DNA of 5,004 nucleotides from Gammaproteobacteria bacterium (GTDB lineage: Bacteria; Pseudomonadota; Gammaproteobacteria; Chromatiales; Chromatiaceae). Below the pieces are notes generated by a model that was not told the origin of the DNA, ran no database searches, and saw nothing but the letters and a program-made list of their open reading frames with translations. The position numbers and the translations under genes are program-made. Below, one piece after another: positions 1 to 5,004 of this stretch. Position 1 is the first letter of the stretch. The number at the start of each line of letters is the position of its first letter. Where the stretch lies: contig JAHDCB010000127.1 in the NCBI GenBank assembly GCA_020630035.1, positions 1 through 5,004 on the forward strand, read 5' to 3'.

Positions 1-2071
1 GCCAGCGGGCGTCACCCAGGACTAACGCGTGTTGGATGAAGATCTCGCGGGCATGCGCCGGGTTGAGTGGTGCATAGGGTTTGCGCCGCCGGGTAGCGAT
101 GGGCAGACCGTACAGGTGCAGGGTTTCGTAGGTGATTACCCGTCCGCTTGGGGCATGCCATTCTGGTTCTGCATAGGTGCGGTGTAGCAGGTGTTGTGCC
201 TGGGTTTCCAGCCAGCCAGGCTTGATATGTGCCACCTGGCGAGCGTATATACGTTGGGTTTCGATCAGCTCGGCGGCCATGATCCAGCGAGGCGCCGTTT
301 TTTGTGCGCCGGGCGTCAGGTGAATTCGTTGCTGGCGTGCGCCCTGGTAGCTGCGGGTTTGTCCCTGTTCGCGCAGGCCGATCTGGCTGAGTAGTCCGCT
401 GAGTATTGCCTGGTGGATCTGGTCTTCACTGGCAGGCGTGGTGTTGGGTTGGCAGCGCATCGCCTGCATCTGGTGTTGTAGTTGCTGGTGCAGGGCATGC
501 CATTCGCGCAGTCGGTGTGGTGCCAGCCCCTGGGTCTGGCACCAGGCATGAAATGCCCGGCGGCTGTGCTGCTGGCGTGCTTGTTGCTGGGTGTGCCAGA
601 GGTTCAACAGGGTGATGAAGTCGGAGTGCGGATGGCGCCAGTCGAGTGGAGTCACTGGAGTGTCGCGTACTGGTTCGCGCGGATCCGGGATCGCCAGCGC
701 GGCGGCGATGATCAGGGTTTCGCGCAGGCAGCGATAGCGTGGGGCTGCCAGTAGCATGCGGCCGATGCGTGGATCCACTGGGATGCGGGCCAGTTTGCGG
801 CCCAGACGGGTGATCTGGTGTTCGGTGGTCATGGCACCCAGTTCATGCAGAGTGCGGTAGCCGTCGCGGATTGCGCGCTGGTCGGGTGGCTGGATGAATG
901 GAAATTGAGTGACCTCTCCCAGGTGCAGGGCCTGCATGCGCAGGATGATCGAAGCTAGGTTGGTGCGCAGTATTTCTGGTTCGGTATAGGCTGGGCGGTT
1001 GGCAAAGTCTGCTTCGCTGTATAGCCGGATACAGATGCCGGGCGCGACGCGCCCACAGCGACCGGCTCGCTGTGCGGCACTGGCTTGTGAGATTGGTTCT
1101 ATCGGCAGGCGTTGCAGTTTGCTGCGTGGGCTGTAGCGGCTGATTCGGGCCAACCCGGTATCAATCACGTAGCGGATGCCGGGGACGGTGAGTGAGGTTT
1201 CAGCGATATTGGTGGCGAGCACCAGGCGGCGGCGTTTATTGCCTGGGGTAAAGATGCGTGCCTGGTCGGCTGTACGCTGGCGAGCATATAGCGGCAGAAT
1301 ATCCAACTCTGACCCATATGGCTTGCGCAGGGTATCTGCAGCGTCGCGGATATCACGCTCTCCGGCAAAGAATGCCAGGATGTCGCCCTGCAGTGGTAGT
1401 AGCTCTGCGACGGCTGTGTGCAGGGCGTCCAGTGGTTCTTGTGCCCTGGTTTCTGCTGGTCGGTAGCGGATCTCGACCGGGTAGGTGCGCCCGGTGAGTC
1501 GGATGATCGGTGCTTGTCCGAAATGTTGCGCAAATCGTTCTGGTTCCAGGGTAGCGGAGGTGATGATCAGCTTCAGGTCGGGTCGCTTGGGCAGCAGTTG
1601 GTGCAGGTAGCCCAGCAGGAAGTCGATGTTCAGGCTGCGTTCGTGCGCTTCGTCGATGATCAGAGCACTGTATTCGCGCAGCAGTGGATCGCGCTGGATT
1701 TCGGCCAGCAGGATCCCGTCGGTCATCAGCTTAATTTGTGTGCTTTGCGAGACCTGGTCATTAAATCGCACCGTATAACCGACTTGTTTGCCAACAGTCT
1801 GGTGTTGTTCTGTAGCGATGCGCTCGGCCAGTCGTTGTGCAGCGATCCGGCGTGGTTGTGTATGCCCGATCCGGCCTGTCTGCGCCAGGCCGGATGCCAG
1901 ACAGATTCTGGGTAGTTGGGTTGATTTGCCACAGCCGGTCTCGCCACACACGATCAATACCTGGTGGTCGCGAATAGCGGTCTGGATGGCGTCCAGGTGT
2001 GCGGTGATCGGCAGGTTTGCCGGAAAGGTGACCGGTGGGTGAATGGGGGAGGTGGCACCTGTCGGGTGCAT
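1..2071 (-). CDS. hrpA: ATP-dependent RNA helicase HrpA (DEAH box), N-terminal 690 codons, 3' end off the window
   Basis: DEAH-box RNA helicase that uses ATP hydrolysis to act on RNA; E. coli HrpA is linked to mRNA processing and to handling of stalled ribosomes (family knowledge). Visible motifs: Walker A GETGCGKST at residues 43-51, HTQPRR just after it, DEAH at 140-143, SAT at 172-174, TNIAETS at 287-293 and QRAGRCGR at 334-341. The winged-helix/HA2 region begins near residue 420 (LGRKLARIPVDPR), and an OB-fold-like region follows at about 550-665. The match to HrpA is continuous to the left edge without stop or frameshift; the C-terminal part (about 600 residues in E. coli) lies outside. 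The ATG at 2071-2069 is chosen because the family-like segment PANLPITAHLDAIQTAIRDH follows closely and upstream codons in this frame only shadow the antitoxin gene. The start lies 22 nt after the vapB stop and has no clear Shine-Dalgarno sequence. Only 42 residues precede Walker A, clearly fewer than in E. coli HrpA. Confidence 0.96.
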   Translation of the reverse strand, partial: MHPTGATSPIHPPVTFPANLPITAHLDAIQTAIRDHQVLIVCGETGCGKSTQLPRICLASGLAQTGRIGHTQPRRIAAQRLAERIATEQHQTVGKQVGYTVRFNDQVSQSTQIKLMTDGILLAEIQRDPLLREYSALIIDEAHERSLNIDFLLGYLHQLLPKRPDLKLIITSATLEPERFAQHFGQAPIIRLTGRTYPVEIRYRPAETRAQEPLDALHTAVAELLPLQGDILAFFAGERDIRDAADTLRKPYGSELDILPLYARQRTADQARIFTPGNKRRRLVLATNIAETSLTVPGIRYVIDTGLARISRYSPRSKLQRLPIEPISQASAAQRAGRCGRVAPGICIRLYSEADFANRPAYTEPEILRTNLASIILRMQALHLGEVTQFPFIQPPDQRAIRDGYRTLHELGAMTTEHQITRLGRKLARIPVDPRIGRMLLAAPRYRCLRETLIIAAALAIPDPREPVRDTPVTPLDWRHPHSDFITLLNLWHTQQQARQQHSRRAFHAWCQTQGLAPHRLREWHALHQQLQHQMQAMRCQPNTTPASEDQIHQAILSGLLSQIGLREQGQTRSYQGARQQRIHLTPGAQKTAPRWIMAAELIETQRIYARQVAHIKPGWLETQAQHLLHRTYAEPEWHAPSGRVITYETLHLYGLPIATRRRKPYAPLNPAHAREIFIQHALVLGDARW

Positions 2072-2093
2072 GGTCAGGCTTGGGTCCAATCGG

Positions 2094-2348
2094 TCACTCG
2101 TGCCAACCGGCAAACGGATCGCGCTCCTGGGTGACGGGCCGTTCGGGTGCCAGAAAGTCACCCGGTATGTCGGTATTTTGCGCTGCAGCAAAAAAGCTAT
2201 CCCAGTCTTGTGGTTTTTCTGACAGGATCACTTCTTGTTTGTCCGGGTTGCGGCGGATGTGTACTTCGGAACCGGTAAAGCGGTAGGCAAGGGGTAAGCG
2301 CACAGCCTGGCTATTGCCGTTGCTGAATAATCTGGCAGTTTGTGGCAT
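2094..2348 (-). CDS. vapB: VapB-type antitoxin (AbrB/SpoVT fold), no partner toxin nearby
   Basis: 84-residue protein of the VapB/MazE-like antitoxin type. Residues 5-19 (ARLFSNGNSQAVRLP) form the typical swapped-hairpin DNA-binding start, followed by a strand-rich part (28-46, EVHIRR through VILSEKP). The acidic, aromatic C-terminal tail (WDSFF at 49-53, DF at 64-65, RDPF at 76-79) resembles the segment by which VapB antitoxins wrap the PIN-domain toxin VapC. Such antitoxins neutralise the toxin and repress their own operon. The start at 2348 is fixed by a strong AAGGAGG eight bases upstream. In a usual vapBC operon a toxin gene of about 130-140 codons follows or overlaps the antitoxin stop; here hrpA begins 22 nt later, and I see no PIN-domain sequence in the window. 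It may be an orphan left after toxin loss, or a regulator acting on a toxin elsewhere. Family assignment is good; its present activity is inference. Confidence 0.85.
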   Translation of the reverse strand: MPQTARLFSNGNSQAVRLPLAYRFTGSEVHIRRNPDKQEVILSEKPQDWDSFFAAAQNTDIPGDFLAPERPVTQERDPFAGWHE

Positions 2349-2356
2349 CAGGGGTA

Positions 2357-2363
2357 CCTCCTT
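2357..2363 (-). promoter_or_regulatory. Strong Shine-Dalgarno sequence for vapB
   Basis: On the minus strand AAGGAGG is followed by an 8-nt spacer (TACCCCTG) and the vapB ATG. It is the clearest ribosome binding site in the window and fixes the vapB start. The other protein genes rely on weak sites or on stop/start overlaps. Confidence 0.8.
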
Positions 2364-2370
2364 GGCGGTG

Positions 2371-2405
2371 AATATATATTATTGGGGTGCTTTCCTGGTC
2401 GTAAA
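2371..2405 (-). promoter_or_regulatory. Candidate vapB promoter with an AT palindrome as possible operator
   Basis: Minus strand: TTTACG (2405-2400, four of six matches to the -35 consensus), a 16-nt spacer, then AATAAT (2383-2378, five of six matches to the -10 consensus). Downstream and overlapping the -10 is the perfect 10-bp palindrome AATATATATT (2380-2371), just ahead of the Shine-Dalgarno sequence. VapB antitoxins usually bind short inverted repeats at their own promoter, so the palindrome is a candidate autoregulatory site. The -35 is weak and AT-rich stretches match by chance, so this is tentative. Confidence 0.35.
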
Positions 2406-2759
2406 GCGTTTTTTTGCAGATAGCGTTAAAAAAGCAGTCTGCGGCCTGAGTTGCTGATAAAAGTGCCCTTGCTGGTCCTGGCACAATTCTGCCCGGGTAC
2501 CTTGTTCTGGCTCCGGGGTCGTAGATGATTTTGTTGCCGCGTTTAATCTGATAGCGGGCGACCTCAGGACATGCAGCCAGAGTTGTTGTGGTGTTGCCTG
2601 CAGGAATGGTCCGAGGATGTTGCCATCAATCAGACCTTCATCCGAAATGTGACCACGTCTGATTGTGAGGTCAGGTGTGGTGAAGCTGGTTGATGTCAGT
2701 TCTGGTAAGGGCAGCAGGTCACTGGTGATGTTCAGGTGATAGCAGGTGTACTGATTCAT
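2379..2759 (-). pseudogene. Remnant of an HPr kinase-like (HprK/SerK-related) protein: N-terminal part only, with a frame change
   Basis: The open frame encodes 126 residues, but only about the first 64 look like a known family: a start resembling the N-terminal domain of HprK-like ATP-binding proteins (residues 1-20, ending SDLLPLPEL; then PDLTIRRGHI; then GPFLQATPQQLWLHV ending at residue 64). The expected continuation is not in this frame. It appears in the neighbouring frame from 2568 to 2515 as PEVARYQIKRGNKIIYDP, which fits the family's VARY...G..I..DP pattern. This indicates loss of one base near 2568. After 2515 no frame gives a recognisable continuation, and no kinase P-loop is visible, so the catalytic C-terminal domain (family length roughly 300 residues) is missing. 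The ATG overlaps the MBL gene stop by 4 nt (ATGA), suggesting the ancestor was translated by coupling. The reading frame stays open by chance to 2379. Alternatives are a short expressed protein or a second compensating frameshift near 2515. Family recognition is from memory of its motifs. Confidence 0.65.
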
Positions 2760-3526
2760 GTCGGGTTGACGGTGTACCAGACACTGGGTGCGTCTTGTTG
2801 CAGAATGTGGAGTGACTGCTGCAAGTCAGGTTTTGCTATGCAGAGTGTGTCTTTGGCAAGGGTCGGGTCGTTATTTTTTTCGCTGAGGTGGGCGATGACT
2901 AAGTGCTGTAGCTGACTGGTGTCTATCGTATCCAGAAATTCTGCTGCCTGCCGGTTGTTGAGGTGCCCGTAGTTGCCACCGACGCGTGCCTGGAGTTTGG
3001 GCGGGTAAGGGCCTGTAGCGAGCTTTTGCAGGTCGTGATTTGCCTCTAGCAGGAGGGCATGCAAACCGGTGTATTGTGTCCTGATATGGGGGGTGATGTG
3101 GCCCAGGTCGGTCAACAGGCCGAGGCGCTGGTCCGCATAAGTGAAGATAAATTGTATGGTTTCGCGGGCGTCGTGTGGCACTATCACCGGGGTGATCGTG
3201 ATCTCACCGATGTTAAAGGCGGGGAGGTGTGGGTTGATCAGTTGCTGGTCTGGCAGTTGTCCGAAGTCGGCTTGCGCGGTGCCTGCGGTTATCCAGACCG
3301 GGGTCTGGTAGCGGCGTGCTACCGGGCCGACTCCCCGCTGGTGGTCACCATGTTCGTGGGTAACCAGGATCGCATCCAGTTGACTGAGGTTGATGCCCAG
3401 CTCGGTGCTGCGACGTTCCAGTTCTTTTGCGGCAAAGCCACAATCAATCAGTAGTAAGGTGTGGTCGGACTGCACCAGAGTGGCATTGCCACGGCTACCG
3501 CTGCCGAGTGAGGCAAAACGAAACAT
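2756..3526 (-). CDS. MBL-fold metallo-hydrolase, YycJ/WalJ-like
   Basis: 256-residue metallo-beta-lactamase-fold protein of the YycJ/WalJ type, members of which are described as nucleases or cyclic-phosphodiesterase-like hydrolases; the substrate here is unknown. It is probably cytoplasmic, since no signal peptide is seen. The N-terminus FRFASLGSGSRGNATLV is the family signature. Metal-binding motif THEHGDH is at 56-62 (His57, His59, Asp61, His62). Further likely ligands or active-site residues are His118 (VPHDARE), Asp140 (LLTDLGH), the EANHD segment at 161-165, His188 (GHLNNRQAAEFL) and His213 (AHLSEKNN). Length and motif order are complete. The ATG shares one base with the bamC stop (TGATG at 3528-3524) and there is no strong ribosome binding site, so translation is likely coupled to bamC. 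Its own stop overlaps the next ATG by 4 nt. In other beta- and gammaproteobacteria this hydrolase is often found next to bamC, usually with dapA or purC nearby, neither of which is in this window. Confidence 0.93.
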   Translation of the reverse strand: MFRFASLGSGSRGNATLVQSDHTLLLIDCGFAAKELERRSTELGINLSQLDAILVTHEHGDHQRGVGPVARRYQTPVWITAGTAQADFGQLPDQQLINPHLPAFNIGEITITPVIVPHDARETIQFIFTYADQRLGLLTDLGHITPHIRTQYTGLHALLLEANHDLQKLATGPYPPKLQARVGGNYGHLNNRQAAEFLDTIDTSQLQHLVIAHLSEKNNDPTLAKDTLCIAKPDLQQSLHILQQDAPSVWYTVNPT

Positions 3527-4641
3527 CAGCGGTGTACCGGAAAGTATCCTGCGAGCTGGCTGAGTAGCTGTGTACTGTGGGTATTGTGTACGATCTGGCC
3601 TTGAGTATCGTGGACTCGGATGATTGAGCCACCTGTGTTGGTTGGTTGCAGGGTGATCTGGTAGGACTCAATTGTTGTATCCGGCGCATCATCGGCTGAG
3701 AAGGTCAGGCTGGGTGTCAGCACGGTTTCTGTTGTGGGTGGTAGCGGGTATTGCACGTGAAACTGACCGGCATTCTGGTCTTGTTGTTTTATCCGGAACA
3801 GTGGTTGGCTCAAGGCATGGGACAATACTGGCCAGGCACCTGTGGTTGATTCTGCGATTGCCAATTCATTCGTATGTGGTTGGATGATGGTATTGTGTGG
3901 CCGGATGGCCTGATTGGTGGCCGGAACCTCAAAATACGTCGCTAGTTGATTCAGCAGATCAGATGCATATTGACTGTCAGATGGTCGGGGTAGCCATTTT
4001 GTTTGGTTGATATCATTGTTGATGTCATAGTCAATTTTTTGCTGCGTGCCGTAGTGTGTTACAAATACAGCAGTTTGCTGATTGCTGACAGGCATGAGTC
4101 GTATCAGGTATTGGTTGCGCTGATCAGACTGGTATAGCTTGCCCAGAACGAAGCTCAGGGAGCTGGCGATGACATCGTCGTTGATTTGGCTGCGGTCTTC
4201 TATCCATGCGGTACGTAAGATACCCAGGGATTGGTTTTGTTCTGTAAGCTCTACATCCTGCGCTTGCCAGAAATTGAGTAGCCGTGTCCAGATCTGGTGT
4301 TGTGTGCCAGGGAGCAGAATATGCGGTGCGTTGACATCAGATGTGGATGCTGGTGTTTGTGTCGCAGCGGCTTTGGGGTGTGCTGCAGAAGGAGGGGTGG
4401 CTGGTTTTGTTTGGTGCAGCTCGGGGGCTGTGGTGCCGGGTTGGTCTTGGTTGTTTGCTGGCAGGTCAGGTATCGCCAGTAGAGGTGCTCGTGGCGTTGT
4501 CGTCAGGTTGGGTGGAATCGTCAGGTCGCGTGTAGCCTGTTGCTCCCCGGTATAATCTATCGCATGTTCCGGGCCAACGCTGCTGCACCCTGTGCTCAGG
4601 CCAATGATGATGGCGAAGAGGCTGATGTGCTGGTACTGCAT
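3526..4641 (-). CDS. bamC: Outer membrane protein assembly factor BamC (NlpB/DapX family lipoprotein)
   Basis: 371-residue lipoprotein matching BamC, an accessory subunit of the BAM complex that inserts beta-barrel proteins into the outer membrane. Residues 1-18 form a short hydrophobic signal ending STG before lipidated Cys19. An extended region (20-60, with DLTIPPNLT) corresponds to the part that binds BamD. A Pro/Ala/Thr-rich linker covers about 61-106. The first helix-grip domain lies at about 107-240 (WTRLLNFWQAQDVEL, GILRTAWIEDR, FVTHYG), and the second at about 266-371, ending in HR. It is slightly longer than E. coli BamC (344 residues), mainly through the linker. The ATG at 4641 is the only plausible start: no ATG, GTG or TTG lies in frame back into the terminator. 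AGGG about ten bases upstream is a weak ribosome binding site. The signal has no Lys or Arg in its n-region, which is unusual. The gene follows a tRNA terminator by only 49 nt and overlaps the MBL gene by 1 nt. Confidence 0.86.
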   Translation of the reverse strand: MQYQHISLFAIIIGLSTGCSSVGPEHAIDYTGEQQATRDLTIPPNLTTTPRAPLLAIPDLPANNQDQPGTTAPELHQTKPATPPSAAHPKAAATQTPASTSDVNAPHILLPGTQHQIWTRLLNFWQAQDVELTEQNQSLGILRTAWIEDRSQINDDVIASSLSFVLGKLYQSDQRNQYLIRLMPVSNQQTAVFVTHYGTQQKIDYDINNDINQTKWLPRPSDSQYASDLLNQLATYFEVPATNQAIRPHNTIIQPHTNELAIAESTTGAWPVLSHALSQPLFRIKQQDQNAGQFHVQYPLPPTTETVLTPSLTFSADDAPDTTIESYQITLQPTNTGGSIIRVHDTQGQIVHNTHSTQLLSQLAGYFPVHR

Positions 4642-4690
4642 AACATTGAGGCCCTGGTGGTAGGATGTTGTGGATAGCTGTGTGGTCCAT
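4642..4690 (-). other. bamC leader between tRNA terminator and start codon
   Basis: These 49 nt hold the weak AGGG site and no convincing -35/-10 pair. The bamC promoter must be poorly conserved, lie upstream of the terminator, or be replaced by read-through from the tRNA unit. Confidence 0.5.
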
Positions 4691-4725
4691 AAAAAAAGCC
4701 CCGATAGTTATCTATCGGGGCTTTT
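4691..4725 (-). terminator. Rho-independent terminator after tRNA-Leu
   Basis: Perfect 10-bp stem GCCCCGATAG / CTATCGGGGC (4698-4707 with 4712-4721) around a 4-nt loop. On the minus strand it is followed by seven Ts (complement of 4697-4691), the classic form. The flanking A/T bases add four more possible pairs. On the plus strand only four Ts follow, so it may act weakly in that direction, but no plus-strand gene is visible. Its position shows that it ends the tRNA-Leu transcript just ahead of bamC. Confidence 0.92.
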
Positions 4726-4771
4726 CAGAAGTGGCTCCGAAAATTGTTTTACTCTTGAATATTTTCAGAGG

Positions 4772-4796
4772 CACACAGATTGATATTGTCTGTGTG
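4772..4796 (-). repeat. Inverted repeat (hairpin) in the tRNA-Leu 3' trailer, overlapping the CCA
   Basis: On the minus strand CACACAGA (4796-4789) and TCTGTGTG (4779-4772) form a perfect 8-bp stem with a 9-nt AT-rich loop. The 5' arm begins with the last two bases of the encoded CCA. No U-run follows, so it is not a terminator. It would fold only in the unprocessed precursor and could influence 3' end maturation; that role is inference. Confidence 0.55.
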
Positions 4797-4882
4797 GTGC
4801 CGAGGAGAGGACTTGAACCTCCACGACCTATGCGGTCACCAGTACCTGAAACTGGCGCGTCTACCAATTCCGCCACCTCGGC
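4795..4882 (-). tRNA. tRNA-Leu(CAG)
   Basis: Minus-strand tRNA decoding CUG. Acceptor stem GCCGAGG (4882-4876) pairs with CCTCGGC (4805-4799); the discriminator is A (4798) and CCA is encoded (4797-4795). The D arm holds AATTGGTAGAC. The anticodon stem is CCAGT/ACTGG around the loop TTCAGGT, giving anticodon CAG. A long variable arm (TGACCGCATAGGTCGT region) marks it as a class II tRNA, as expected for leucine. The T arm is GGAGG-TTCAAGT-CCTCT, with one G:U pair. All arms fold, so the gene looks intact. It has its own promoter upstream and a strong terminator downstream, forming a single-gene unit. Confidence 0.97.
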
Positions 4883-4897
4883 AATTTATCCGGAGCA

Positions 4898-4926
4898 ACT
4901 TTACTCAGGCTGACGGTTGATGTCAA
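4898..4926 (-). promoter_or_regulatory. Sigma70-type promoter for tRNA-Leu(CAG)
   Basis: Minus strand: a perfect -35 TTGACA (4926-4921), a 17-nt spacer, and -10 TAAAGT (4903-4898, four of six matches). Transcription would start near 4891, giving a leader of only about 8-10 nt before the tRNA 5' end. The GC-rich stretch GCTCCGG just after the -10 resembles the discriminators of growth-rate-controlled stable RNA promoters, so stringent control is plausible but inferred. Confidence 0.78.
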
Positions 4927-5004
4927 TCATTAAGTGTATGCCCTGGGATTGGGTGCGATTCAAACTGATGTGGTGATTTGCTACCACAGGTTTCTGGCAA
5001 GCGT
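4927..5004. other. Intergenic stretch upstream of the tRNA promoter, no gene seen
   Basis: No coding frame or RNA gene is recognisable up to the right edge. It contains a short inverted repeat, TGTGGT/ACCACA (4969-4974 with 4983-4988, 8-nt loop), without a T-run. Confidence 0.5.

Noticed and set aside
1165..1947. Several open frames of 60-165 codons on both strands inside hrpA
   Set aside because: The minus-strand hrpA frame matches its family continuously through this stretch; the others are shadows of its GC-rich codons with no family features.
1..2071. HrpB rather than HrpA
   Set aside because: The segments GHTQPRRIAA, ERSLNIDFLLGYL and RLPIEPISQASAAQR, and the region after HA2, follow HrpA.
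2035..2286. Possible toxin gene hidden opposite vapB (plus-strand 83-codon frame)
   Set aside because: No PIN-domain acidic motifs; it is antisense to vapB and the hrpA start.
3059..3454. Plus-strand open frame of 131 codons
   Set aside because: It lies fully antisense to the MBL hydrolase, whose metal-binding motifs are intact.
4139..4555. Plus-strand open frames opposite bamC, up to 138 codons and rich in Cys and Gly
   Set aside because: Their composition is the antisense of the Pro/Ala/Thr-rich BamC linker; no ribosome binding site or family signature is seen.
4466..4690. Minus-strand 74-codon frame starting ahead of bamC
   Set aside because: It starts immediately after the terminator T-run in another frame and overlaps the bamC signal region; no recognisable features.
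4665..4913. Plus-strand open frame (82 codons) with RGLEPPRP and TNSATSA
   Set aside because: It is the antisense reading of the tRNA-Leu gene and terminator, a well-known false protein pattern.
4969..4988. Inverted repeat TGTGGT/ACCACA as terminator of a gene beyond the right edge
   Set aside because: The stem is only 6 bp and no T-run follows on either strand.

Overview
This is a chromosomal window from a proteobacterium. BamC, an HrpA-type DEAH helicase and a tRNA-Leu with an encoded CCA end point to Gammaproteobacteria or a close relative; a species call is not possible from the sequence alone. Every gene I can support lies on the minus strand, so biological order runs from high to low coordinates. 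I see no CRISPR array, insertion sequence, prophage gene or recognisable defence locus.

Layout in direction of transcription: an upstream stretch with a good sigma70-type promoter (4898-4926); tRNA-Leu(CAG) with encoded CCA (4795-4882); a hairpin in its 3' trailer (4772-4796); a strong intrinsic terminator (4691-4725); bamC, an outer-membrane assembly lipoprotein (3526-4641); an MBL-fold hydrolase of the YycJ/WalJ type (2756-3526); a remnant of an HPr-kinase-like protein that has only the N-terminal part and shows a reading-frame change (2379-2759); a solitary VapB-type antitoxin with its own strong ribosome binding site (2094-2348); and the first 690 codons of hrpA, which runs off the left edge (1-2071).

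bamC, the MBL gene and the remnant are chained by overlapping stop and start codons (1 nt and 4 nt), so they are probably co-transcribed and translationally coupled. bamC and the MBL hydrolase are housekeeping. The segment between the MBL gene and hrpA (about 2094-2759) looks like the accessory part: a decayed kinase-like gene, then an antitoxin with no toxin beside it, then an hrpA whose N-terminus is shorter than in E. coli and which has no clear Shine-Dalgarno sequence. The most useful observations are the frame-shifted HprK-like remnant and the toxin-less antitoxin. I did not find a convincing new system.
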